Origin: Betaproteobacteria bacterium RIFCSPLOWO2_12_FULL_64_23 | Lineage (GTDB): Bacteria; Pseudomonadota; Gammaproteobacteria; Burkholderiales; SG8-39 | Assembly (NCBI GenBank): GCA_001770575.1 | Contig: MERK01000015.1 | Coordinates: forward strand, 1-37,402 | Length of the DNA stretch: 37,402 nt | Direction: 5' to 3' | Shown here: positions 7,594 to 15,268 of the stretch, piece by piece | Layout: each line of letters begins with the position of its first letter | Position numbering within the stretch: position 1 is the stretch's first letter | Notes under the pieces: generated by a model | What the model was told of the DNA's origin: nothing | Databases searched by the model: none | Seen by the model: only the letters and a program-made list of their open reading frames with translations | Position numbers and translations under genes: made by a program

Positions 7594-8315
7594 TAGCGCT
7601 CCACCTCGACCGGCACGGCAAGCACGTAGCCCTCGCCGCGCACCGTCTTGATGATCTGCGGATCGGCGGGATCGTCGCCGAGGCGGTGGCGCAGCCGGCT
7701 GACCTGGATGTCGATGCTGCGGTCGAGCGGATCCGCCTCGCGACCCTTGGACAGCAGCATCAACTGGTCGCGCGTGAGCACATGGTTGGGATGGCTGAGG
7801 AAGATCCGCAGCAGCTGGTATTCGTTGCCGGAGAGCGACGTGACCACGCCCTCGGGGGACACCAGGTGGCGCGCCACCGCGTCCAGGCGCCAGCCGGCGA
7901 AGCTGATCCCGCGGGCCTCGTCGGCGCGCAGATTGCGCGGCAGGCTGCGGGCGCGCCGCAGCACGCTCTTGATGCGCGCGAGGAGCTCCCTCGGACTGAA
8001 GGGTTTTGCGAGGTAATCGTCCGCGCCCATCTCGAGGCCGACGATGCGGTCGGTTTCCTCTCCGCGGGCGGTGAGCATGATGACCGGCGTGTCCGATTCC
8101 GCGCGCAGCTTGCGGCACAGCGTCAGACCGTCCTCGCCCGGCAGCATCAGATCGAGCACGATCAGATCGACCTTGCCGCGCGCAAGGGTGGCCCACATCG
8201 CCTTGCCGTCGGCGGCGACGCCGGCCTGGTAGCCGTTCTTGCGCAGGTACTCGCCGAGCAGGCCGCGGATCTCGGCGTCGTCGTCTACGATCAGAATGTG
8301 GTCAGGGGTGTCCAT
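7593..8315 (-). CDS. OmpR-family response regulator
   Basis: This 240-residue regulator has an N-terminal receiver domain with the acidic cluster DDD at 11-13, phosphoacceptor Asp55 in LIVLDLMLPG, Thr82 and Lys104 (KPF). The C-terminal winged-helix DNA-binding domain includes LSGNEYQLLRIFL, the recognition region DRSIDIQVSRLRHRLGDD and the final wing KTVRGEGYVL. It is the first gene of a two-gene operon with the sensor kinase. Target genes are not apparent; the flanking universal stress and methyltransferase genes may or may not be targets. Confidence 0.93.
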   Translation of the reverse strand: MDTPDHILIVDDDAEIRGLLGEYLRKNGYQAGVAADGKAMWATLARGKVDLIVLDLMLPGEDGLTLCRKLRAESDTPVIMLTARGEETDRIVGLEMGADDYLAKPFSPRELLARIKSVLRRARSLPRNLRADEARGISFAGWRLDAVARHLVSPEGVVTSLSGNEYQLLRIFLSHPNHVLTRDQLMLLSKGREADPLDRSIDIQVSRLRHRLGDDPADPQIIKTVRGEGYVLAVPVEVER

Positions 8316-8536
8316 ATCAGCATTTATAACCGTCGGCCCGCGTGCTGCGGAAACAATTTGTAGCCTAGTGTATCAAGCGCGGTTTTTCGATGCGCTGGCG
8401 TACAAAAAATACGGGCCGCGGGCCAGGATCGCGCAGAGCTAGGGGATGCAGGTGATCCCGGATCCGGCCGGAAACAGGCGCCCGCGCCCTGCGCGCGAAT
8501 AAAGGCGAGTTCCCAGCTCCGGTCGGCGCGTCGCGC

Positions 8537-8986
8537 CTAACGATATACCAGCACCGGGATCGAGGAATGGGTCAGAACTTTCTGCGTTTCGCTTCCCAAC
8601 AAGAAACCTTCCAGCCCGCGCCGGCCGTGCGAGGCCATGACGATGAGATCGCAGTTCTCCTTGCTCGCCTTCGCTACAATCGCCTGGGACGCGGAGCCGC
8701 TGGTGGCGTAGCTGGTCGCGCACGGCACGTTCGCCGCGGCTGCGGCGCTCGCGACTGCGTCGAGCACGCGTTTCGCGTATTCCTCGCTGCGTTCGGCGAA
8801 GATTTCCGGCTGCAATTCGGCTATGCCGCTGGCTTCGGACGCGTAGGCGCCTTGCAGCGGATAGGGTTCGACCGCGTGGAAGGCGGTGATACGCGCGCCC
8901 GCCAGCTTGGCCAGTTTGATTGCGGCTTCGACGGCCTTGTCGGAAAGCGCCGACCCGTCGGTGGGTACCAGAATGTGCTTGTACAT
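8537..8986 (-). CDS. Universal stress protein (UspA family)
   Basis: This 149-residue single-domain UspA protein starts MYKHILVPTDGS, with the ATP-contacting Asp10. Near the end it has the nucleotide-binding signature ASHGRRG...GS (Gly121, Gly124, Gly131, Ser132), so it is probably an ATP-binding member. It lies 51 bases downstream of the DksA-like gene on the same strand and is probably cotranscribed from the FNR-type promoter region at 9452-9490. Usp proteins help cells survive energy limitation and lack of oxygen. Confidence 0.92.
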   Translation of the reverse strand: MYKHILVPTDGSALSDKAVEAAIKLAKLAGARITAFHAVEPYPLQGAYASEASGIAELQPEIFAERSEEYAKRVLDAVASAAAAANVPCATSYATSGSASQAIVAKASKENCDLIVMASHGRRGLEGFLLGSETQKVLTHSSIPVLVYR

Positions 8987-9037
8987 ATTGGCTCCAGGTC
9001 GGAATCGCTCGAATCGGTTGCGCGGCGGGACTATCGC

Positions 9038-9418
9038 CTAGGATCCGGTCAGGTGTATCTGCCCCTGTGCGCGTTCGTATTGTTCCTGGCAGGGCAGGCA
9101 GCGCTTGGCCGCTGGATTGGCCTTCAGCCGGGCCTGGCCGATCTCATCGCCACAGTCGGCGCAACTGCCGTAGCTGCCGTTGTCGATGCGCGCAAGCGCG
9201 GCCTCGATCTCCTGCAATTCCTGGCTCTCGCGGACCGCCATCGCGACCTCCACTTCAGCGGCCGCATCGGCAAGACCCTCGTCGTTGGTGATCTTCGACT
9301 GGTTGGCGGCACCAAGTTGTTCTCCCAAAGCGGCGATTTTATCGCGCACTTCGCCCAGCAACTGCTTGCGTTGCGCTTGCAGCAGCACGCTGAATTCTGA
9401 AAACCGGTTCTCGGGCAT
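9038..9418 (-). CDS. DksA/TraR-family C4 zinc-finger protein
   Basis: This protein of about 126 residues has a coiled-coil N-terminal half and a C-terminal four-cysteine zinc finger (Cys86, Cys89, Cys107, Cys110). DksA-type proteins enter the RNA polymerase secondary channel and act with ppGpp. The coil tip keeps an Asp-x-Ala equivalent (Asp51, Ala53), but the first aspartate of the DksA DxxDxA motif is Gly48. The frame extends to a GTG at 9499, but that would overlap the FNR-like site and its -10 region, so ATG 9418 is chosen. No clear ribosome-binding site is seen. Confidence 0.85.
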   Translation of the reverse strand: MPENRFSEFSVLLQAQRKQLLGEVRDKIAALGEQLGAANQSKITNDEGLADAAAEVEVAMAVRESQELQEIEAALARIDNGSYGSCADCGDEIGQARLKANPAAKRCLPCQEQYERAQGQIHLTGS

Positions 9419-9451
9419 GGTTGGCGTGTTCAGGGCGGGGTCCGATTCAAG

Positions 9452-9457
9452 ATTAAA
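9452..9457 (-). promoter_or_regulatory. -10 element of the dksA-like/usp operon
   Basis: TTTAAT on the minus strand matches TATAAT in five of six positions. The implied start point near 9442-9446 lies about 38-42 bases from the centre of the FNR-like site at 9477-9490. That is the geometry of a class II FNR-activated promoter, where the activator replaces a -35 box. Confidence 0.5.
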
Positions 9458-9476
9458 CTCCGGATAGCAGTGCCGT

Positions 9477-9490
9477 TTGACCCAGATCAA
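9477..9490. promoter_or_regulatory. FNR/ANR-like binding site
   Basis: TTGACCCAGATCAA differs at one position from the FNR consensus TTGAT-N4-ATCAA. It lies between the divergent dksA-like gene and the AbfD-like gene, 58 bases from the former start and 65 from the latter, so it could control both under oxygen limitation. A CRP-type protein is less likely given the TTGA half-sites. Confidence 0.6.
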
Positions 9491-9555
9491 ACTTGACACC
9501 CGCCGGCGATTGGGCGAATCTTACCGGCGTTTTGCGGTTTCGAGCAGGAGGCGTG

Positions 9556-11151
9556 ATGTTCATGTCTGGCAGGGATTTCCGCGAGTCGCTGCGTGCCTAT
9601 AAGCCCAGCGTGTACGTCAACGGCCGCAAGGTGAAATCGGTCGCTGGCGACGCCGCGCTTGCGCCCGGCATCAATGCCATCGGCCTCACCTACGATTATG
9701 CGCTAAAGCCGGAGTTCGCGCCGCTGATGCGGGCACGGCAGCACACCTCGGGCCGCGAGGTGAACCGGCTGATCCACGTCGCCCGCTCGAGCGGCGATTT
9801 GCTGAACAAACTCGAAGCGGTGCGGCTGGTGTGCCAGGAAACCGGCTGCGCCCAGCGCTACCTTACCGGCGATGCCTTCAGTGCGTTGTACCAGGCGACG
9901 CACCGCGTCGATGCGGAGCGCGGCGGCGACTATCATCAGCGCCTCGTCGCTTACATGCATGACGCGCAGGAGCGCGACTTGAGCTGCGCCGTGGCCATGA
10001 CCGACGGCAAGGGCGACCGCTCCAGGCGCCCGCATGAGCAGGAAAATCCGGACAGCCATGTGCGCATCGTCGGGCGGCGCAAGGGCGGCATCGTCATTTC
10101 CGGCGTCAAGGCCATCGTCACCGGCGCGCCCTATGTGCACGAAATCCTGGTCATGCCGGGGCGCAACATGACCGAGGCGGACGCCGAGTTCGCCGTGTGC
10201 TGCGCCGTGCCGGTGGATGCCAAGGGCCTCACCATCGTGGCGCGTCCGGCCGGGTGTGCAGGCGAGGCTGCGGCCAAATTCAGCGCCAAGTACGGCCAGT
10301 CCACCGGCGTGTGCCTGTTCGAGCGCGTGTTCGTGCCCTGGGAGCGGGTGTTCCTCGCCGGGGAATGGCAGCACGCGGGCTTTTTTACCTACACCTATGC
10401 CACCCATCACCGCCATACCTGCATCGGCGCGCGCGCCGGTTTCGGCGACCTGTTGATAGGCGCCGGCGCACTGATGACCGAGGCCAACGGCATCGACCTG
10501 GATCGCGCGCACAATCTGCGCGAGCAGATGGTCGAGCTGATCAAAATCGTCGAAGGGTTTTTCGCCTGCGGCGTCGCCGCCTCGGTGTACGCCGCGCCGG
10601 ATCCGGCCGGCAACGTCATGCCCGACATCGTGTTCTCCAACATCGGCAAGCTGCTGCTGGCGACGCAGATCTACGACATGCACCGGCTTGCGCACCACGT
10701 CTCGGGCGGCCTGATCGTCTCGCTGCCCGGCCCGGACGAGGACCACAACCCGGTGACGGCGGCCAAGCTCGCCGATGTGTTGCGCGGCCGGGCCGACATC
10801 CCCTACGACAAGCGCATCGAGGTGGCGCGCTTCATCGAGGACCTGACTGCCTCGAACCAGGGTGGCTGGTATTCGCTCATCAGCCTGCACGGCGGCGGCT
10901 CGCCCGAGGCGATGAAAAAGGAAATCTGGCGCAACTATCCTGTCGGCAACAAAGTCGACCTGGTCGAGCGCCTGCTCGAGCGCGGCGTGCTCGCCGATCC
11001 CGGGCGCAAGATAGCGAGCAACCGCCAGCCGGGGCGCTGCTGCGATAGCGGCTGCATGGTGCCCGGCACGCCGCAGATGGTGCCCTTGCCCAAGCCCTCC
11101 GATGCGCGCAGGAAGACCAAACCGGCATCGCGCAAGTCAGTCAAGGCCTGA
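9556..11151 (+). CDS. 4-hydroxybutyryl-CoA dehydratase/HpaB-family protein lacking part of the Fe-S ligand set
   Basis: This 531-residue protein is related along its length to 4-hydroxybutyryl-CoA dehydratase (AbfD) and, more distantly, to HpaB flavin monooxygenases. Conserved blocks include MTDGKGDR (148-155), GVKAIVTG (183-190), LFERVFVPWERVFL (254-267) and LHGGGSP (444-450). By alignment to AbfD of Clostridium aminobutyricum from memory, Cys99 and His292 are kept (Cys98, His285), but Cys103 becomes Tyr102 and Cys299 becomes Ala292. A different cysteine sits at 289. A [4Fe-4S] cluster bound as in AbfD is therefore unlikely, while FAD binding may persist. The C-terminus carries RCCDSGC and a basic tail. 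AGGAGG at 9546-9551 supports ATG 9556. The reaction is unknown. Confidence 0.8.
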   Translation: MFMSGRDFRESLRAYKPSVYVNGRKVKSVAGDAALAPGINAIGLTYDYALKPEFAPLMRARQHTSGREVNRLIHVARSSGDLLNKLEAVRLVCQETGCAQRYLTGDAFSALYQATHRVDAERGGDYHQRLVAYMHDAQERDLSCAVAMTDGKGDRSRRPHEQENPDSHVRIVGRRKGGIVISGVKAIVTGAPYVHEILVMPGRNMTEADAEFAVCCAVPVDAKGLTIVARPAGCAGEAAAKFSAKYGQSTGVCLFERVFVPWERVFLAGEWQHAGFFTYTYATHHRHTCIGARAGFGDLLIGAGALMTEANGIDLDRAHNLREQMVELIKIVEGFFACGVAASVYAAPDPAGNVMPDIVFSNIGKLLLATQIYDMHRLAHHVSGGLIVSLPGPDEDHNPVTAAKLADVLRGRADIPYDKRIEVARFIEDLTASNQGGWYSLISLHGGGSPEAMKKEIWRNYPVGNKVDLVERLLERGVLADPGRKIASNRQPGRCCDSGCMVPGTPQMVPLPKPSDARRKTKPASRKSVKA

Positions 11152-11221
11152 ACAGGCGTTCGGCGTTGCCGAAGGCGATCTTCTCGGCAATGCCCTGCGG
11201 CAACTGCGCCGACCTGGTTCG
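11141..11221 (-). pseudogene. C-terminal remnant of an amidohydrolase-2 type gene
   Basis: On the minus strand a short frame ends with IAEKIAFGNAERLFRP and a stop. The block KIAFGNAERLF is the usual C-terminal signature of amidohydrolase-2 (metal-dependent decarboxylase/hydrolase) proteins. Upstream the similarity is lost at once, so this is a leftover gene end. It is convergent with the dehydratase-like gene and overlaps its last bases. Confidence 0.5.
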
Positions 11222-11402
11222 ATATTCGGCCGCTGCCGCAACTGGCGCAGCGTTGCTTGATCCGGAAGAAAGCCGGCTCTGGCGTTGGCGCGCATTTTGA
11301 GGCAAAATCTCGCCTAAGCGCTTGATGACCGCGGCTTTTTGGGTCTTATCCCGCAGTGCATCAAGTCCGGTTTCGTGCATTCAGGAGATTTGAGGCAAGC
11401 GC

Positions 11403-11993
11403 ATGGCGGAGATTCCGCTCATCCTGACGCTGGACTTCCACGGCGTCCCGCACCGCTGGGTAACCTGGCAGCAGTCCTGCTATTACTACGCGAAGAATCT
11501 GGTCGCATGGACGCTGGGCGAAAGCGCGTTCACGTTTTACGGCGGCACGTCGCGCAAGACCGGCGAGCGCTCCAGTATCACCACCAACTCCATCATCGCG
11601 ATCAAAGGCAAGGCGATGGCGGCCCGGGGCTTCTCCCAGGTGCCGCCGCTCTCCAATCGCGAGCTGTTCCGCCGCGACCGCCATATCTGCGCCTACTGCG
11701 GCGCCGAGTTCGGCTACCTGCGCCTCACGCGCGATCACATTACCCCGTTGTCGCGCGGCGGTCGTGACCACTGGATGAACGTGGTGTCGGCCTGCCGCCA
11801 CTGCAACGGCATCAAGCGCAACCGCAAGCCCGAGGAAGCGGGAATGGAATTGATGTATACGCCTTACGTGCCGAACAAGGCCGAGTACCTGATCCTCACC
11901 AATCGCAAGATCCTTTCCGACCAGATGGGATTTCTGACCCAGCACGTCGCCGCGCACAGCCGTGTCATGCCGCACGCCGTCGTGCGCGCCTAG
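11403..11993 (+). CDS. HNH endonuclease domain protein
   Basis: This 196-residue protein has a C-terminal HNH nuclease domain: CxxC at Cys96/Cys99, the catalytic DH pair Asp111-His112, Asn126, a second CxxC at Cys131/Cys134 and the following Asn135. The N-terminal 80 residues (WQQSCYYYAKNLVAW) match a widespread bacterial group of small HNH proteins of unknown physiological role. The start has GAGG at 11392-11395. Its TAG stop coincides with the CTAG at the left edge of an inserted repeat element, so the natural C-terminus may have been altered by that insertion. Confidence 0.85.
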   Translation: MAEIPLILTLDFHGVPHRWVTWQQSCYYYAKNLVAWTLGESAFTFYGGTSRKTGERSSITTNSIIAIKGKAMAARGFSQVPPLSNRELFRRDRHICAYCGAEFGYLRLTRDHITPLSRGGRDHWMNVVSACRHCNGIKRNRKPEEAGMELMYTPYVPNKAEYLILTNRKILSDQMGFLTQHVAAHSRVMPHAVVRA

Positions 11994-12023
11994 GGCCTGT
12001 TGACATTCATCGCATGAGACGCG

Positions 12024-12121
12024 TTGCCTCCAAATGCGGATGACTGCAAGGCGCGCGACGAAGCCAAGGGTGGTTCCCTTGGCGAGGAGCGCAACGCCGC
12101 AGGCGCCGCATTTGGAGGCAA
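12024..12121. repeat. Internal hairpin 1 of the MITE-like element
   Basis: TTGCCTCCAAATGCGG (12024-12039) is exactly complementary to CCGCATTTGGAGGCAA (12106-12121). The centre is another strong stem, GCCAAGGG/CCCTTGGC around a TGGTT loop. RNA or single-stranded DNA of this segment would fold into a long cruciform arm. Confidence 0.8.
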
Positions 12122-12131
12122 CCCGAAGGGA

Positions 12132-12231
12132 CGGGGGATAATTTGGAACGCCGCGCGGCGTTGCTCGTCGCTTGTTTGGAATGACCAAACGGCACTCCTC
12201 GCGCCTTGCGCTGCATCCCAAATTACCCCCG
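12132..12231. repeat. Internal hairpin 2 of the MITE-like element
   Basis: CGGGGGATAATTTGG pairs with CCAAATTACCCCCG with a single bulged base. The tip is GTTTGG/CCAAAC around an AATGA loop. Together with hairpin 1 it fills almost the whole space between the terminal repeats. Confidence 0.75.
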
Positions 12232-12373
12232 TCGCGCTCATGTGCTGAATGTCAACAGGCCCTAGCTCCCGGACTTCCTTGGCGCAAGATTTCTGGCGTC
12301 ATTCCGGTTTTCATTTGCTCCGGCGCGACGCGAGCGGGCGGCTCCCCGGAACAACATTACTGGAACGCGTGCC

Positions 12374-12988
12374 ATGACTCCAGACTACTGGCTGCGCGCC
12401 AAGCGCGCGCTGGCGCGCCGCGACGCGGTGCTCGCGCGCGTCATCCGCGCCCATCCGCGCATCGCTTTGGCGCGCCGCGGCGAGCCGTTCAAGACGCTCG
12501 CCCGTTCCATCGTCGGCCAGCAGATTTCGGTGAAAGCGGCGGAGTCGGTGTGGAACCGGGTGCTCGCCATCGCCCCGGAGGCGACCCCCGCGCAGATGCT
12601 GAAGGCGCGCCGCCGGCTTCCCGCCTGCGGATTGTCCCAGCGCAAGGCCGAGTACATCGCGGATCTCGCGCGCCACTTCGCTGACGGCAGCATCCATGCG
12701 CGCGACTGGCCGCACATGGACGACGAGGCGGTGATCGCCGAACTGGTCCAGGTGCGCGGCATCGGCCGCTGGACGGCGGAGATGTTTCTGATGTTCAACC
12801 TGCTGCGGCCCGACGTGCTGCCGCTGGACGACCTGGGCTTGCAGAGGGCGATCGGCCTGCACTATTTCGCTGGCGAGCGCGTCACGCGCGAGCGCATGCG
12901 CGAGCTGGGCGAAAACTGGGCGCCGTGGCGCTCCGTCGCCACTTGGTACCTGTGGCGCAGTCTCGACCCGATGCCGGTAGAATACTGA
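12374..12988 (+). CDS. AlkA-type DNA-3-methyladenine glycosylase II
   Basis: This 204-residue HhH-GPD superfamily glycosylase would remove alkylated purines such as 3-methyladenine to start base-excision repair. GQQISVKAA (48-56) is the characteristic N-terminal block. The helix-hairpin-helix is VQVRGIGRWTAEMFLMF (125-141), and the catalytic aspartate lies in LPLDDLGLQRA (Asp153). There is no iron-sulfur cysteine set, so it is not a MutY/Nth enzyme. The length is that of the short bacterial AlkA form without an N-terminal domain. Confidence 0.88.
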   Translation: MTPDYWLRAKRALARRDAVLARVIRAHPRIALARRGEPFKTLARSIVGQQISVKAAESVWNRVLAIAPEATPAQMLKARRRLPACGLSQRKAEYIADLARHFADGSIHARDWPHMDDEAVIAELVQVRGIGRWTAEMFLMFNLLRPDVLPLDDLGLQRAIGLHYFAGERVTRERMRELGENWAPWRSVATWYLWRSLDPMPVEY

Positions 12989-13055
12989 TCCGGTGCGGCC
13001 GCTCGGGGGCGCGCGGCGACGCCGGGCCGGCACGGTTGGAAGAGGGGTGGAGTCG

Positions 13056-14153
13056 ATGCGCTGGTTCGTACTGATTCCGGATACCGACGCGAAGCAGGCG
13101 CTTCGAATACGCCGCTATCTGATGGCGGCCGGCGGCTCGTTCCTGGTCGTGTTCCTGCTTGCGGCCGGCTACCTGCAGGGCCTGCTCGAATTGCCGGTGC
13201 TATTGGAGGCGACGGTCGTCATTTGCGCGCTGGTTGCGCTGTTTTACGCAGTTTTTCGCTCCGGGCTCAATCGGCTCTTTCCCGACCCGAGCCTCACCAT
13301 GGAGCAGATCATCGTGTCCATCATGGTGGTGGTCTTTATCATGTATCAAGCCGAGCGCATGCGCGGCGTCCTGCTGATGGTCTATGTGATGCCGTTCCTG
13401 TTCGGTGCGTTCCGGCTCGAACGGGTGCGCCTGCTGCTGCTGGTGCTGCTGGTGCTGTTTGCCTATGCGGGCACGGTGCTGCTCTCCGCTTACCACAGGC
13501 CCGGCAACGTGGACGCCGCGACCGAGGTGACGCTGTTCGTCGCGCTCGGCACCCTGTTGCCGTGGTTCGCCATCATGGGCCGCTATATTCACAGCCTGCG
13601 CGGGCGCCTCTACGAGAGCAACCGCGAGCTGCGGCAGGCGCTGGAAAAAGTACAGGATATATCGATCCATGACGAGCTCACCGGCATCTATAACCGCCGC
13701 TTCCTGATGGAGGCGCTACGCCGGGAAATAGCGCGATTCGACCGCAGCGGCAGTCGGTTCTCGGTAGGCCTGCTTGACATCGACCACTTCAAGCGGATCA
13801 ACGACGAATGCGGACATGCCACAGGCGACGCCGTGCTGCAGGAGTTCGCCGACCTGACGCAAGCAGGTTTGAGGGGCGGCGACATGTGCGGTCGATTCGG
13901 CGGCGAAGAGTTCATGCTGCTGCTGCCGCAGACCGAATTGGAGCATGCCAAGGTCATCGCTGAGCGCTTGCGCCTGGCCATCGAACAGCGGGAGTTTTCC
14001 GGGACTCGCGCTCCGAGGCGAATCACTGCGACCATCGGCATCGCGGCCTATCGTGCGGGCGAGGATACGGCACAAATCATCGAGCGTGCCGACGCGGCCA
14101 TGTACCGGGGCAAAGCGCAAGGCCGCAACCGCGTCGTTTCGAGCGAGGATTGA
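13056..14153 (+). CDS. Membrane-bound diguanylate cyclase (GGDEF)
   Basis: This 365-residue protein has about six transmembrane helices (roughly 22-42, 47-68, 84-98, 104-120, 124-143, 157-177) and a C-terminal GGDEF domain. The active site is GGEEF at 282-286, so it should make cyclic-di-GMP from two GTP. An intact inhibitory I-site RGGD lies at 273-276, five residues ahead, implying product feedback. A short linker helix (RLYESNRELRQALEKVQ) joins membrane and catalytic parts. The frame extends to 12993, but ATG 13056 follows AGAGGGG at 13041-13047 and gives a normal start. Confidence 0.9.
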   Translation: MRWFVLIPDTDAKQALRIRRYLMAAGGSFLVVFLLAAGYLQGLLELPVLLEATVVICALVALFYAVFRSGLNRLFPDPSLTMEQIIVSIMVVVFIMYQAERMRGVLLMVYVMPFLFGAFRLERVRLLLLVLLVLFAYAGTVLLSAYHRPGNVDAATEVTLFVALGTLLPWFAIMGRYIHSLRGRLYESNRELRQALEKVQDISIHDELTGIYNRRFLMEALRREIARFDRSGSRFSVGLLDIDHFKRINDECGHATGDAVLQEFADLTQAGLRGGDMCGRFGGEEFMLLLPQTELEHAKVIAERLRLAIEQREFSGTRAPRRITATIGIAAYRAGEDTAQIIERADAAMYRGKAQGRNRVVSSED

Positions 14154-14259
14154 ACGTACACTGCGATAGAATGTCGGCTGATCCGCATTGGCCGCGGACA
14201 TCGGCAACCCAGGAACGTCTGACCGAACTACCGCCGGGCGGCTGATTCAGGGGAGCATG

Positions 14260-14274
14260 AGGGGAGCTGCCCCT
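14260..14274 (+). promoter_or_regulatory. Small stem-loop in the accA leader
   Basis: AGGGG and CCCCT form a 5-bp stem around AGCTG, 25 bases ahead of the accA TTG start. TAGAAT at 14167-14172 may be the -10 box of the transcript. A role in accA control is only a guess. Confidence 0.25.
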
Positions 14275-14299
14275 TCGTTTTGAAACGGATTCCAAGCTC

Positions 14300-15268
14300 T
14301 TGAAAACGACTTTCCTCGAATTCGAACAAGCCATTTCCGATCTCGAAGCCAAGATCGAGGAATTGCGCTTTGTGCAGGACGACTCGGCGGTGGACATCTC
14401 CGAGGAAATCGCGCGGCTGCAGAAAAAAAGCAATGCGCTGACCAAGGACCTTTACGCCAAGCTCACGCCCTGGCAGATGGCGCAGGTGGCGCGCCATCCG
14501 CAACGCCCGTTTACCCTGGATTACATCGGCGCGCTGTTCACCGATTTCGAGGAACTGCACGGCGATCGCTCCTATGCCGACGATCTTTCGATCGTCGGCG
14601 GCCTGGCGCGCTTCAACGGCCAGTCGGTCATGGTGATCGGACAGCAGAAGGGGCGCGACACCAAGGAAAAAATTCTGCGCAACTTCGGCATGCCGCGTCC
14701 GGAGGGCTACCGCAAAGCGATGCGTCTGATGCGCCTGGCGGAAAAATTCAACATCCCGGTGCTGACTTTCGTGGATACGCCGGGCGCCTATCCCGGCATC
14801 GGTGCCGAGGAGCGCGGCCAGTCCGAGGCGATCGGCCGCAGCCTTTACGTCATGGCCGAGCTCAGGGTGCCCATCATCTGCACCGTCATCGGCGAGGGCG
14901 GCTCGGGCGGCGCGCTCGCCCTTGCGGTCGGCGATATCGTGATGATGCTGCAATACGCGATTTATTCGGTGATCTCGCCCGAGGGCTGCGCTTCCATCCT
15001 GTGGAAAAGCGCCGACAAGGCGCCGGAGGCGGCCGATACGCTGGGCATCACCGCCGGCCGGCTGAAAACCCTGGGCCTGATCGACAAGATCATCACCGAG
15101 CCTCTGGGCGGCGCTCATCGCGACCACGCGGCCATGGCGCAGAATCTGAAAAAAGCGTTGCAGGATGCGCTGCGCTCATTTGCGAACAAGGGCGTGGACG
15201 AACTGATCGAAGCGCGCTTCGACCGCCTGATGGACTATGGCAAGTTCAAGGAAGTCGAAACCGGATAG
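14300..15268 (+). CDS. accA: Acetyl-CoA carboxylase carboxyltransferase subunit alpha
   Basis: This 322-residue alpha subunit works with AccD to move the carboxyl group from biotin to acetyl-CoA, giving malonyl-CoA for fatty acid synthesis. Typical blocks are [48 protein letters not shown] and [10 protein letters not shown]. The reading frame contains no ATG or GTG that would give the conserved MKTTFLEFE start. TTG 14300 does, so a rare TTG start with no clear Shine-Dalgarno is inferred. The end overlaps the tilS start by 32 bases. Confidence 0.95.
   Translation: MKTTFLEFEQAISDLEAKIEELRFVQDDSAVDISEEIARLQKKSNALTKDLYAKLTPWQMAQVARHPQRPFTLDYIGALFTDFEELHGDRSYADDLSIVGGLARFNGQSVMVIGQQKGRDTKEKILRNFGMPRPEGYRKAMRLMRLAEKFNIPVLTFVDTPGAYPGIGAEERGQSEAIGRSLYVMAELRVPIICTVIGEGGSGGALALAVGDIVMMLQYAIYSVISPEGCASILWKSADKAPEAADTLGITAGRLKTLGLIDKIITEPLGGAHRDHAAMAQNLKKALQDALRSFANKGVDELIEARFDRLMDYGKFKEVETG

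Larger units (their letters stand above)
11990..12265. mobile_element. Non-coding inverted-repeat element (MITE-like) with two internal hairpins
   Basis: The element is bounded by a perfect 20-bp inverted repeat, CTAGGGCCTGTTGACATTCA at 11990-12009 and its complement at 12246-12265, continuing imperfectly for about 13 more bases (catgag and gcg blocks). The outer CTAG, or TA within it, may be the target duplication. Inside are two large hairpins, 12024-12121 and 12132-12231. No protein is encoded. This fits a miniature inverted-repeat transposable element moved by a transposase elsewhere in the genome. It sits between the HNH gene, supplying its stop codon, and the glycosylase gene. Confidence 0.8.

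Noticed and set aside
6145-8196. A single 683-residue open frame covering both the sensor kinase and part of the regulator gene
   Set aside because: The first 200 residues are a shadow of the regulator read in another frame. The kinase family starts at the GTG overlapping the regulator stop (7593).
9419-9499. A GTG start at 9499 lengthening the DksA-like protein by 27 residues
   Set aside because: The extension covers the FNR-like site and the likely -10 box and does not look like a DksA N-terminus.
9556-11151. Calling this gene a functional 4-hydroxybutyryl-CoA dehydratase (abfD)
   Set aside because: Two of four iron-sulfur ligands and other active-site residues appear to be missing, so only the family relation is claimed.
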